NCBI GenBank assembly: GCA_021815405.1
Contig: JAKAGV010000001.1
Location: 310,001-374,000 of the forward strand
Source of the DNA: Bacteroidota bacterium
Lineage (GTDB): Bacteria; Bacteroidota; Ignavibacteria; Ignavibacteriales; Ignavibacteriaceae
Length of the DNA: 64,000 bases
Direction: 5' to 3'
In this document: one piece after another, positions 1 to 8,243 of the stretch
Layout of the letters: every line of letters starts with the position of its first letter
Position numbering within the stretch: the stretch's first letter is position 1
Translations under genes and position numbers: made by a program
The notes under the pieces: generated by a model
Database searches by the model: none
Seen by the model: only the letters and a program-made list of their open reading frames with translations
What the model was told of the DNA's origin: nothing

Positions 1-957
1 GCATCTAATTATTACAATGGTACTCAAACTTTAACAACAATACAGCAACTAGCTGCTGATGTGAATGTCAGCGGTTCTGTTAACAATACAGATGCTTTAT
101 TAATAGTAAGAAGATTTGCAGGATTAGATAATTCATTTGCTGCAGGCAACTGGGTATTCACTACTGCGAACTTAACTGTTAATGGTGCTAATGCAACTGC
201 TAACTTATCAGGATTAGTTGCCGGTGATGTTAATGCATCAGATGATCTGAGCACGCTGAAACGTTCAAGCACAGTTAGCGTAGTTTCAGAGGGTCAATTA
301 AAAGTAAATGGAAAAGATGCGATTGAAATTCCTGTGGAAGCAGGAAGTAATATGAGCCTTGGAGCGATAAGCTTAAGGTTAACATATCCTACAAACCTTG
401 TTACATTCGAAGGTGCAACTTCGGGTGCAAGCGTAATTGCAAATGATCAAAACGGGCACATTACAATTGCATGGGCTGATCTATCAGGCGGCAAGAATCC
501 GTTTAACGTAAAAGCAGGCGAAAGCTTAGTTACGTTGAAATTTAAGCCTACAGCCGAATTCAAGACTGGTACTCAGTTCAGTTTAAGTGTGGACAATGAT
601 GCTAGTGAATTTGCAAAAGAGGATGGCAGTGTTTTAAGCAGCGCTTCTATAAAAGTTCCTTCTGTTGAAGCCACTGTTCCTACACAGTTTGCTCTTAAAC
701 AAAACTATCCAAACCCATTTAATCCATCTACAACAATAGAATACGATCTGCCTGCTAATGGTATGGTCAGACTCGTTATCTATAATGTACTAGGTCAAGA
801 AGTAGCTACACTAGTTAACCAAATGGAAAATGCAGGCTCATACAAGATAGTATGGAACGCAGATAATTTGGCTAGCGGAATGTATATCTACAGAATGACA
901 GTAGAATCTGGAAGCCAGAAATTCACTCAAGTCCACAGAATGATGCTTCTAAAGTAA
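1..957 (+). CDS. T9SS-exported protein with dockerin-like and cohesin-like modules, 5' partial
   Basis: The reading frame is open from the first base, so the true start lies left of the window; the GTG at 61 is internal. Near the visible N-terminus is a dockerin-like segment (DVNVSGSVNNTDALLIVRRF) with Asp/Asn ligands and a VNxxDAL core, followed by a second degenerate GDVNASDDL segment. The middle, about codons 100-225, is a cohesin/carbohydrate-module-type beta sandwich with the SLGAISLRLTYP strand seen also in the next gene. The last 85 residues are a T9SS type A sorting domain: QNYPNPFNPSTT, a YNVLGQEVATLV strand, and a C-terminus ending MMLLK. It is therefore expected to be exported by the Sec and T9SS routes and anchored at or released from the cell surface. 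Substrate and partners are unknown. A perfect hairpin terminator follows. Confidence 0.85.
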   Translation, partial: ASNYYNGTQTLTTIQQLAADVNVSGSVNNTDALLIVRRFAGLDNSFAAGNWVFTTANLTVNGANATANLSGLVAGDVNASDDLSTLKRSSTVSVVSEGQLKVNGKDAIEIPVEAGSNMSLGAISLRLTYPTNLVTFEGATSGASVIANDQNGHITIAWADLSGGKNPFNVKAGESLVTLKFKPTAEFKTGTQFSLSVDNDASEFAKEDGSVLSSASIKVPSVEATVPTQFALKQNYPNPFNPSTTIEYDLPANGMVRLVIYNVLGQEVATLVNQMENAGSYKIVWNADNLASGMYIYRMTVESGSQKFTQVHRMMLLK

Positions 958-994
958 AGAGCCTTATAGGAGGGGTCTTTATTTAAAACTTCAT

Positions 995-1026
995 AGGATC
1001 CCGGCAAAAGCCGGGATCCTTATTTA
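995..1026 (+). terminator. Intrinsic terminator after the first T9SS gene
   Basis: A perfect 11-bp stem (aggatcccggc / gccgggatcct, 995-1005 and 1010-1020) closes an AAAA loop and is followed by tatttaaatt. A weaker imperfect stem lies just upstream at about 958-981. The U tract is poor, so termination strength is uncertain, but position and symmetry are good. Confidence 0.7.
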
Positions 1027-1053
1027 AATTCTAAATATGAGTGAAGGATACTT

Positions 1054-4000
1054 ATGAAAAAAATATTTTATTTGTTTGTTGGTATTTTACTGTTGAGCAC
1101 GTTTAATGCATTTGCTCAAGGTACAACAATGTCCCTTGGAACAGTAACTGCAGCAGCGGGAGATACAGTACTCGTGCCAATAAATGTTTCGAATTTTAAT
1201 AATGTTGGTGCTATATCGTTAAAGATCTCATATAATAGTGCGTCGCTTACATATGTTGGAGTAGTAAATGCGCCTACAGGAGTTAATTTTACAGATAACG
1301 CAAGTGGAGGTGTGGTTACACTCGGGTGGTTTGATGCTACAGCTTCTTCTCCAGTAAATATTTCAAACGGGAAATTAGTTGATTTAAAATTTGTTTTCAG
1401 CGGAACGACAAGCAATCTAACTTTTAATACTTCTCAATGTGATATTGCAAATGAAACTGCCACATCACTTTCAGTTACTTATACAAATGGTGCGGTAAAT
1501 TCAAGTTCATCAACAAGTCTTTCTATACCAAATGTTACCGCTACACCTGGAAGTAATATTTCCGTTGCGGTTCAATCTCAGCATTTTAATAATGTCGGGG
1601 CTGTATCATTAAAAATCTCTTATGATACTACAAGTTTAGTTTTCTTAGGCATTGCAAATACAATTAATAGTGCTAACTTTACATCGAGTGCCAGCAATGG
1701 AATAATTTCATTAGGTTGGTTTGATGCAACAGGTACTCATCCGATATCGGTTGATACTCTTGCTAAGCTATTAGATTTACAATTTAAATTCAAAGGCGGT
1801 ACAAGCTCATTGTCATTTAATACCGCTCAATGTGATATTTCAAATTCTACAGGGGTTTCTCTAACAAACGTAAATTATGGAAATGGACAAGTATCTGCTA
1901 CGGCAGGAACAACTCCTTCGCTAAAGCTGGGAACTGTTACCGGTCAAGCAAATGTAAGTGTTCCATTAACTGTTCAATCTTTTAATAATGTCGGAGCGAT
2001 CTCTTTAAAAATTCAATATAATTCTACTGCATTAACATTTACAAATGTAACAGGTGCGCCAACCGGTTTAACCGCCAGTGCTTCTGCGGGAGTCTTGACA
2101 TTAAGCTGGTTTGATGCAACGGGTAAAAATCCTCTTAGCTTAGGAAATGGTACCTTATTGAACATAAATTTCAGCTATAATGGCGGATCAAGCAATTTAA
2201 CATTTCTTTCCAGCCAATGCGATGTAGCTGATAGTTCGGGAACTTCTTTTGTTGGAGTTGGGTACACAAACGGTGCTGTTACCGGAGCTACACCTCCTAC
2301 ACTAACAATCTCTAATGTTACAGGAGGAAGTGTAGGTTCAACTGTTGGAGTACCTATCAAAGTTCAATCATTCTCAAATATTGGTGCAGTTTCTTTAAAA
2401 ATTAATTATGATGCTAGTGTTTTAACTTTTACAGGAGTATCTAACGCACCAACCGGCGTTAATTTTACTTCTAACGCATCAGGCGGAGTAGTTTCACTTG
2501 GCTGGTTTGATGCAACAGGTACTTCGCCTATTAACTTAGATAGTAACAAAGCTCTGATCCAGCTAAATTTTACTTATAATGGTGGATCGAGCTCACTAAC
2601 ATTTAATACTTCGCAGTGCGATATAGCTAATGAATCAGGTACTTCTCTAAATAATGTAGTCTATAATAATGGAGGAGTTGGTGCAACAGCTCCAGAGTTA
2701 AAGATAGCTTCATTATTAGCTAAATCAGGTAATAATGTTAATGTCCCTATAACTGTACAGTCCTTTAGTAATGTTGGTGCGGTTTCTTTAAAAATTGCAT
2801 ATAATGCAACAGCATTAACCTTTACAGGTATATCGGGAGCTCCAACCGGTGTCAACTTTACATCTAATGCTTCCGGCGGAGTAATTTCTATTGGCTGGTT
2901 TGATGCTACAGGTACTTCACCCATTAATTTAGATAGTAATAAAGTTTTATTACAACTTAATTTTACATATAATGGTGGTTCAAGTGCACTCACATTTAAT
3001 ACATCGCAATGCGATATTGCAAATGAATCAGGTACTTCTCTAAATAATGTCACTTATGTTAACGGAGGAGTTAATCCTCAACCTGGAACTTCACCGACTC
3101 TTAGTTTAACAAATATGCTTGCAATTCCCGATTCAACAGTTAGCATGCCTCTAACAGCAAAGTTGCTTCAGGGGATAGGTGCGGTCTCTCTAAAAATACA
3201 ATATAATGCGGCAGCATTAACCTTTAATGGTATAACGAATTTATTATCCGGTACTACTTTTACGGCAACTGCAAGCGGAGGAGTTATTACAGTTGGCTGG
3301 TTCGATCAAACCGGGAAAAATCCTATAAGTGTTGACAGCGCTGATATATTAAAGTTAAACTTTACATTTATCGGCGGGACCAGCAGTTTAACATTTGTTA
3401 CTGCACAGTCAAGCCTTTCTGATTCAGCTGGAAATACTTTAACTAATATTGTTTTTGTTAATGGAAGCATAAAGCAAGAACATGCTCCAGTATTTACAAA
3501 CATATTACCTGATACTACAATAAGTGAAAATCAGGAAATTAAATTTACATATGCTGCTACAGACCAAGATTCTGGTACTGTACTAACATACAGTATGGTA
3601 GATACTGTTAAAGGAGCTACTTTCAACAACCAAACTGGTTTGTTTGATTGGAAGCCGGCTTTTGGACAGGCAGGTACTTACTCTATTGTTATTGCAGTCA
3701 GTGATGGTATCTTAACAGACACTGCAAGGTCAACCTTGATTGTAAAACATGTAGATCGTCCGCCGTATTTCACTACAGGATTTGCAACATCCTATAGTAT
3801 GAATGGCGGTGATACGCTTAAAGTATTGTTTAATGGTGCAGATCCAGATGGAGATTCATTGAGATTTTCTCTTGCTTATTCATTACGGGGCGCTAGTATA
3901 ACGGCAGTTTCAAAAACTTCAGCTCAGTTTGTATTTATTGCCCCAAATGCTGATGCTACTTATAAGGCTGTTGTTAAGCTTTCCGATGGATTATTATCTG

Positions 4001-4326
4001 TAAATGATACGACTACTATAACCGTTATCCTAACAGGTATTGAAAATCTTCCGGGAATGCCGACTGAATATACTCTCAGTCAGAACTATCCGAATCCATT
4101 TAATCCTAGCACGCAGATAAATTTTGATTTACCGAAAGAATCAAATGTAGTGCTTAAGGTTTACAATGCTATCGGACAGGAAGTAGCCACACTGGTTAAT
4201 AAAGAATTACCTACAGGCAGTTACAAATATCAGTTTAATGCTGATAATCTTCCTTCAGGAGTTTATATTTATAGACTTCAGGCAGGTAGTTTTGTTTCGA
4301 TAAAGAAGATGATTTTATTAAAGTAA
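1054..4326 (+). CDS. Secreted six-repeat cohesin-like protein with T9SS C-terminal domain
   Basis: The 1090-residue product starts with a signal peptide (MKKIFYLFVGILLLS, cleavage near FAQ at about 22). Six tandem beta-sandwich repeats of about 125-134 residues follow (about 25-810). Each carries an N(V/I)GA(I/V)SLKI strand, a GWFDxT turn and, in repeats 1-5, a QCDI(A/S) motif; these resemble cohesin domains. Two Ig/cadherin-like modules follow at about 812-1000 (a putative Ig with FDWKP, then a DPDGDSLRF module). The last 85 residues are a T9SS type A sorting domain (QNYPNPFNPST, GQEVATLVN, KKMILLK). Expected location is the cell surface. The cohesin-like array beside a dockerin-like neighbour suggests a surface assembly or adhesion role; this is inference, and no catalytic domain is visible. 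Confidence 0.88.
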   Translation: MKKIFYLFVGILLLSTFNAFAQGTTMSLGTVTAAAGDTVLVPINVSNFNNVGAISLKISYNSASLTYVGVVNAPTGVNFTDNASGGVVTLGWFDATASSPVNISNGKLVDLKFVFSGTTSNLTFNTSQCDIANETATSLSVTYTNGAVNSSSSTSLSIPNVTATPGSNISVAVQSQHFNNVGAVSLKISYDTTSLVFLGIANTINSANFTSSASNGIISLGWFDATGTHPISVDTLAKLLDLQFKFKGGTSSLSFNTAQCDISNSTGVSLTNVNYGNGQVSATAGTTPSLKLGTVTGQANVSVPLTVQSFNNVGAISLKIQYNSTALTFTNVTGAPTGLTASASAGVLTLSWFDATGKNPLSLGNGTLLNINFSYNGGSSNLTFLSSQCDVADSSGTSFVGVGYTNGAVTGATPPTLTISNVTGGSVGSTVGVPIKVQSFSNIGAVSLKINYDASVLTFTGVSNAPTGVNFTSNASGGVVSLGWFDATGTSPINLDSNKALIQLNFTYNGGSSSLTFNTSQCDIANESGTSLNNVVYNNGGVGATAPELKIASLLAKSGNNVNVPITVQSFSNVGAVSLKIAYNATALTFTGISGAPTGVNFTSNASGGVISIGWFDATGTSPINLDSNKVLLQLNFTYNGGSSALTFNTSQCDIANESGTSLNNVTYVNGGVNPQPGTSPTLSLTNMLAIPDSTVSMPLTAKLLQGIGAVSLKIQYNAAALTFNGITNLLSGTTFTATASGGVITVGWFDQTGKNPISVDSADILKLNFTFIGGTSSLTFVTAQSSLSDSAGNTLTNIVFVNGSIKQEHAPVFTNILPDTTISENQEIKFTYAATDQDSGTVLTYSMVDTVKGATFNNQTGLFDWKPAFGQAGTYSIVIAVSDGILTDTARSTLIVKHVDRPPYFTTGFATSYSMNGGDTLKVLFNGADPDGDSLRFSLAYSLRGASITAVSKTSAQFVFIAPNADATYKAVVKLSDGLLSVNDTTTITVILTGIENLPGMPTEYTLSQNYPNPFNPSTQINFDLPKESNVVLKVYNAIGQEVATLVNKELPTGSYKYQFNADNLPSGVYIYRLQAGSFVSIKKMILLK
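1120..3470 (+). repeat. Six in-frame cohesin-like repeat units inside the T9SS gene
   Basis: The codons for N(V/I)GA(I/V)SLKI recur near 1200, 1590, 1986, 2376, 2769 and 3171, a period of about 390-400 bp. Units 4 and 5 are the closest in protein sequence; unit 6 is the most diverged and lacks the QCD cysteine. The DNA differs mostly at third codon positions, so these are old or selected repeats and not a fresh duplication. Confidence 0.85.
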
Positions 4327-4342
4327 AGTTCATATTTTCTTC

Positions 4343-4380
4343 AAAAGCCCCTTTCGTAATGTTAGGGGCTTTTTTGTTTT
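4343..4380 (+). terminator. Intrinsic terminator after the cohesin-repeat gene
   Basis: A perfect 10-bp stem (aaaagcccct / aggggctttt, 4343-4352 and 4364-4373) with an 11-nt loop runs directly into ttttgtttt. This is a classic rho-independent terminator 17 bases after the stop codon. Confidence 0.9.
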
Positions 4381-4539
4381 AAAGCTACGGTTTATAAGTC
4401 CTTTTGGAGAAGAATTAATATAGAAATTTCCTAACGGCATTTTCTAATTTCATTGGAGAAAGCTTGAATTTTCAACAGAGCTTCAAACAAGCTTAAACTG
4501 CAATCTGTTAAAAAGATACCATCTTTGTCTTAACGATCC

Positions 4540-4570
4540 TTGACTATACCAAGTGATTATGCTAAATTTC
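4540..4570 (+). promoter_or_regulatory. Candidate Bacteroidota-type promoter for the TPR gene
   Basis: TTG at 4540-4542 (within cttgac) is followed after 20 bp by TAAATTTC at 4563-4570, one base from the TAnnTTTG -7 consensus of the phylum. The next gene starts 33 bases downstream. The call rests on motif and spacing only. Confidence 0.45.
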
Positions 4571-4603
4571 TTGTTCAAAATAAGATTTTAAATTGGAGAA
4601 ATA

Positions 4604-5788
4604 ATGTATCGATCAAAAATATTAGCAATACTTATCTTGATAGCCGGTATGGCTTTAACAGGGTTTGAATGCTCTTCCACAGAAATTACAAGCGCAAAAC
4701 TTTATATTCAGCAGAAAAATTATCCAAGAGCATTAGAAGCTCTTCAAAAGGAAGTTTCAAAGAACCCCAAAAGCGACGAAGGTTATTATTTGATGGGTTA
4801 CGTTAATGGTGAATTAGGTAATTATTCGGATATGGTTTCAGAATTCGATTCATCATTAGCAATAAGTCCGCAATACCAAAAATCGATTAACGATTCAAAA
4901 AAGTACTACTGGGTTCAATTGTTTAATCAAGGTGTCGGATATTTCCAGAAAGGTTCCAACTCTAAGGATAAAGACAGCACAAAGATAGATTATGATAAAT
5001 CTATTGAAGCATTCCAGAATGCTATAAAGTGCCAGCCGGATTCTGTGGACACATATAAAAATTTAGCTTTTGTTTATATGACTGAGCAGAAGTATGATGA
5101 AGCTATTGCGCCGTTGCAGACATTGTTGACAAAAGAAAAGACTATTGACGGGTTCAAGTATCTGGGAGAAATATATTACGATAAAGCTGTAAAGCTGAAA
5201 TCCAAATATGAAACTTCACATGATGTACAGGATTCAGTTCAATCAGTAGAATATTATAATAAGACTATTAATCTATTACAGGAAGGAAGAAAATATTTCC
5301 CGAATGATTCAGATTTACTGTTAATGCTTTCGAATTCATATATCGGTGCTAATAAAATTGAAGTTGCTATGGATGCCTTTAAAACAGGCGTTGAGCATGA
5401 ACCGACAAACAAGTATTACAGATATAACTATGGAGTTCTTTTGCTTGGCGCAAAGGATTATGCTAAGGCAACTGAAGAGTTTGAGAAAGCAGTACAAATT
5501 GACCCTGAATATCAAAATGCAGTTTATAATCTTGCAGTTACCTATGTAAAGTGGGGCGCCGAGCTTGCAAAGGCAAGTCAGGAAAAGAGCGATTCAAACG
5601 CAAACACTGTTCAAGATACAAGCTATTTGGAAAAATATAGAAAGGCAATTCCGTTTCTTGAAAAATCAGTTCAGATGAAACCTGATGATGCTAATACGTG
5701 GGAACTTTTAGGCAGAGTTTATACAGCATTAGGAAATCAAGATAAAGCAAAGAATGCATTTGACAAGGCAGATGCGTTAAGGAAGTAA
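4604..5788 (+). CDS. Exported tetratricopeptide-repeat protein
   Basis: The 394-residue protein has an N-terminal hydrophobic signal (about residues 5-20) followed by Cys23 in GFECSS. The residues before the cysteine do not fit a strict lipobox, so lipoprotein status is uncertain. At least five TPR units follow, for example AKLYIQQKNYPRALEALQKE, FNQGVGYFQ...IEAFQNAIK, YNYGVLLLGAKDYAKATEEF and WELLGRVYTALGNQDKAKNAF. TPR proteins scaffold protein-protein contacts, here presumably in the periplasm or on the inner face of the outer membrane. It is a single-gene unit with its own candidate promoter and a ggaga ribosome-binding site 6 bases before the ATG. No specific function can be assigned. Confidence 0.8.
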   Translation: MYRSKILAILILIAGMALTGFECSSTEITSAKLYIQQKNYPRALEALQKEVSKNPKSDEGYYLMGYVNGELGNYSDMVSEFDSSLAISPQYQKSINDSKKYYWVQLFNQGVGYFQKGSNSKDKDSTKIDYDKSIEAFQNAIKCQPDSVDTYKNLAFVYMTEQKYDEAIAPLQTLLTKEKTIDGFKYLGEIYYDKAVKLKSKYETSHDVQDSVQSVEYYNKTINLLQEGRKYFPNDSDLLLMLSNSYIGANKIEVAMDAFKTGVEHEPTNKYYRYNYGVLLLGAKDYAKATEEFEKAVQIDPEYQNAVYNLAVTYVKWGAELAKASQEKSDSNANTVQDTSYLEKYRKAIPFLEKSVQMKPDDANTWELLGRVYTALGNQDKAKNAFDKADALRK

Positions 5789-5805
5789 GAGTTCTGGATA
5801 CTAGA

Positions 5806-5872
5806 TTCTAGTCACTGGATGCTAGATATTGGATTGATACTGGATACTCCATGAAGGGAGACAGTATCAGTA
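5806..5872. repeat. Degenerate short direct repeats (GGATACTAGA-like)
   Basis: Several imperfect copies of a ggatactagat / ggatgctagat / ggatactcc word follow each other just after the TPR gene. A related word (gatactcgattc) occurs after pta at 49341-49395. They look like small dispersed intergenic repeats; no function is evident. Confidence 0.4.
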
Positions 5873-5890
5873 TTAGAAAGATTAATTACA

Positions 5891-6016
5891 AACTTACGTT
5901 ACGCACAATTAAGGATCTAATTTACTTTGTCATTCCGAACTTGATTCGGAATCTCATTTTTCAGCATTTTTGGGATGCTGAAACAAGTTCAGCATGACAT
6001 GTGCGTAACGTGAGTT
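5891..6016. mobile_element. MITE/REP-like palindromic element, copy A
   Basis: A 126-bp element has 16-bp terminal inverted repeats with one mismatch (aacttacgttacgcac at 5891-5906; gtgcgtaacgtgagtt at 6001-6016). Inside are two small hairpins, ttccgaacttgattcggaa and tgctgaaacaagttcagca, which are diverged inverted copies of each other. The trinucleotide aca abuts both ends and may be a target duplication. It is the most diverged of three copies in the window (see 8050-8183 and 62281-62415). No coding capacity; if mobile, it would depend on a transposase elsewhere. Confidence 0.7.
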
Positions 6017-6028
6017 ACAAAGTTTATT

Positions 6029-6080
6029 TGCCGAAATTATCCATCCAAAAAACTGGAGGGATGATTTCGGCATCTTTCAT
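6029..6080 (+). terminator. Strong hairpin, possible terminator
   Basis: Arms tgccgaaattatcc (6029-6042) and ggatgatttcggca (6059-6072) pair over 14 bp with one G-U and are followed by tctttcatttta. It lies 240 bases after the TPR gene and before the DUF3467 gene. It could end read-through transcription or be a remnant repeat. Confidence 0.5.
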
Positions 6081-6133
6081 TTTATATAGAGTTAATTTAA
6101 ATTTATTATAACAATAACATTTTAAGATCATAC

Positions 6134-6141
6134 TAATTTTG
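6134..6141 (+). promoter_or_regulatory. Candidate -7 element upstream of the DUF3467 gene
   Basis: TAATTTTG matches TAnnTTTG exactly, 24 bases before the ATG at 6165. No TTG -33 box is seen at the usual distance, so this is a weak call. Confidence 0.3.
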
Positions 6142-6164
6142 AAATATAACAAATAGGCTAAAAT

Positions 6165-6491
6165 ATGAATCAAAATAATCCCCCCCAGGGTCAACAAATT
6201 AATATTGAGCTTGGAGAAAAAGAAGCTGAGGGCATCTATTCAAACCTGGCTATCATTACCCATTCGCCTGCAGAATTCATAATAGATTTTACACGTATTG
6301 TACCGGGAGTACCGAAGGCAAAAGTTCATGCAAGAATTATTACAACGCCGCAGCACGCAAAAATGCTAATGAAGGCGTTGAAAGAAAATATAGAGAAGTT
6401 TGAAGCAAGATTCGGTGAGATTCCGCTGGACATGCCGCAGAACCAGCATTTCGGTTTTGTGCCAGTGAATAAAGATGAAAAAGTGAACTGA
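6165..6491 (+). CDS. DUF3467 family protein
   Basis: The 108-residue protein matches the DUF3467 pattern: an INIELGEKEAEGIYSNLAII strand, (A)EFIIDF, a R(I)VPGVPKAKVHARII core, then TPQHAKMLMKALKENIEKFE and a C-terminal G(E)IPL. The family is small, cytoplasmic, widespread in Bacteroidota and other phyla, and has no established biochemical role. It is encoded alone, about 180 bases before miaB. A run of seven C lies inside codons 5-8. Confidence 0.8.
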   Translation: MNQNNPPQGQQINIELGEKEAEGIYSNLAIITHSPAEFIIDFTRIVPGVPKAKVHARIITTPQHAKMLMKALKENIEKFEARFGEIPLDMPQNQHFGFVPVNKDEKVN

Positions 6492-6499
6492 GACCGCCG

Positions 6500-6600
6500 A
6501 TATTTCGGAATAATGGAATATGGGAGTGATTGGATGGCGGAGTGCAGGAGTAACGGAATACAAATGTTTGGAGTGATGGAGTAGTGGAAAAGCAGGATTA
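6500..6600. repeat. Degenerate GGAGTGATGGA-type simple repeats
   Basis: Between the DUF3467 gene and miaB the plus strand has imperfect iterations such as gggagtgattggatgg, ggagtgcaggag and ggagtgatggag. No ORF of value overlaps. It is probably a decayed intergenic repeat. Confidence 0.35.
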
Positions 6601-6671
6601 ATCTTCTTCTCAATTATTCCATTCCTCTTTAAAATAGATACTAATAAGATTTTTGAATTGATATAGAAATT

Positions 6672-8018
6672 ATGAGTAATAAGGTATATATAGAAACTTA
6701 CGGCTGTCAAATGAATGTTGCTGATACCGAATTGGTAATGGGCATTCTTAAGAAAAACGGATACGAACTAACTAAGCTTGCAGATGAGGCGAATGTCGTT
6801 TTACTGAACACGTGCAGCGTAAGAGAAAATGCTGAGCAAAGAATTTATGGGCGGCTCGGCAATTTTAAAAATATGAAAGAATCAAAACCAGATCTGGTTG
6901 TCGGAATTCTTGGGTGCATGGCTGAAAGACTAAGAAGAGATCTTGTTGAGGATAAAAAAATTGTAGATGTGGTTGTAGGTCCCGATGAATACAGACATTT
7001 ACCAGAGCTGATAGATGTTGCCTTCGGCGGAGGAAAAGGAATTGGTGTCAGACTTTCGAGAACAGAGACGTATGACGACATAATCCCATACCGTGAGGAT
7101 GGGCTTCAAGCTTGGATTTCTGTAATGCGCGGCTGCGATAAATTTTGCACATTCTGTGTCGTTCCTTTTACACGAGGCAGGGAACGAAGCAGAACGCTAA
7201 GTTCAGTGGTTGAAGAGATAAAACAACTTTCCATGCGTGGATTTCGGGAAGTAACTTTGCTCGGACAGAATGTTAATTCATACCTTGACAATGAAAATGA
7301 TTTTGCAGATTTACTTGCGGCTTCGGCAAAAGTTGATAGCAGGATAAGGATTCGCTTTACAACTTCTCATCCTCAAGATTTATCCGAGAAGCTATTATAT
7401 ACGATTGCAGAGCATTCAAATATTTGCAATTACATCCATCTCCCTGTACAATCCGGTTCGGATAGAATACTTAAAATGATGAATAGGACTTATAATATAA
7501 AGCATTATTTGGGCTTGATAGAAAAAGCAAAACGAATAATTCCAGGCGTCAGTTTCTCGACGGATATAATTTCAGGTTTTCCAACTGAAACTTATGAAGA
7601 TCACGTTATGACACTCGATGTAATGCGCCAAGTTAGATACGACGGCGCGTACATGTTTAAATATTCGCCGAGAGAAGGAACAAAGGCATATAAAATGGAA
7701 GATGATGTTTCTGAAGAAATAAAGACGAAACGACTCCAGGAAATTATAGAACTTCAGCAGCAAATTTCTTTTGAGAAGAACCAAGAGTTAGTAGATAAGG
7801 AAGAAATTATTTTGGTGGAAGGTAAGAGCAGGAAGTCTGATCAATTCTTATCCGGCAGAACAGATACTAACAAAGTAGTAATAGTTCCGGGTACCGATAA
7901 CATTAAAGAAGGAGACTTTATCAAGGTGAAAATAAACCGGGCTACATCTGCTACTCTTTTTGGAGATTTTGTTGAATTTGTTTTTCCCGAAGACAATGAG
8001 ATAGCATTGACAGCTTAA
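6672..8018 (+). CDS. miaB: tRNA-2-methylthio-N6-dimethylallyladenosine synthase MiaB
   Basis: The 448-residue radical SAM enzyme adds the 2-methylthio group to i6A37 of tRNAs reading UNN codons. The N-terminal UPF0004 domain carries Cys12, Cys48 and Cys82, expected to bind the auxiliary 4Fe-4S cluster. The radical SAM core has Cys155, Cys159 and Cys162 in GCDKFCTFC, followed by VPFTRGRERSR and GFREVTLLGQNVNSY, which favour MiaB over other methylthiotransferases. A TRAM RNA-binding domain fills the C-terminus (about 375-440). The ATG start gives the family N-terminus KVYIETYGCQMN. Its paralogue RimO is 10 kb downstream. A palindromic element begins 32 bases after the stop. Confidence 0.95.
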   Translation: MSNKVYIETYGCQMNVADTELVMGILKKNGYELTKLADEANVVLLNTCSVRENAEQRIYGRLGNFKNMKESKPDLVVGILGCMAERLRRDLVEDKKIVDVVVGPDEYRHLPELIDVAFGGGKGIGVRLSRTETYDDIIPYREDGLQAWISVMRGCDKFCTFCVVPFTRGRERSRTLSSVVEEIKQLSMRGFREVTLLGQNVNSYLDNENDFADLLAASAKVDSRIRIRFTTSHPQDLSEKLLYTIAEHSNICNYIHLPVQSGSDRILKMMNRTYNIKHYLGLIEKAKRIIPGVSFSTDIISGFPTETYEDHVMTLDVMRQVRYDGAYMFKYSPREGTKAYKMEDDVSEEIKTKRLQEIIELQQQISFEKNQELVDKEEIILVEGKSRKSDQFLSGRTDTNKVVIVPGTDNIKEGDFIKVKINRATSATLFGDFVEFVFPEDNEIALTA

Positions 8019-8049
8019 ATCTATACTGCGAGTCTATTCTAATTAAATT

Positions 8050-8183
8050 AATTAAATGAAGTTACGCAATGGTCATGCTGAACTTGTTTCAGCATCTAAA
8101 AATAGCTTAAAAATAAAGATTTCGAAACTAGTTCGGAATGACAAATTAACCATTTCTTCCATTTTGCGTAACTTCAGTTAATT
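8050..8183. mobile_element. MITE/REP-like palindromic element, copy B
   Basis: A 134-bp element bounded by 20-bp terminal inverted repeats with one mismatch (ends at 8050-8069 and 8164-8183; core gaagttacgcaa / ttgcgtaacttc). The interior has hairpins tgctgaacttgtttcagca and ttcgaaactagttcggaa. Its reverse complement matches copy C at 62281-62415 at about 95 percent (six substitutions and one single-base indel by hand alignment). It lies in the miaB 3' region. Confidence 0.75.
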
Positions 8184-8243
8184 AAAAAAGATTTTTAAAT
8201 CATTTTTCCAGAAAGAGTCGAGAATTGAATATTGAAAATATAT

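Noticed and set aside
1120-3470. Regular 390-bp spacing as a CRISPR-like array
   Set aside because: The period is coding, in frame and far longer than CRISPR repeats; it is a protein domain array.
4604-4675. Standard lipobox in the TPR protein
   Set aside because: The residues before Cys23 are GFE, which do not fit the [LVI][ASTVI][GAS]C pattern; left as signal peptide with uncertain lipidation.
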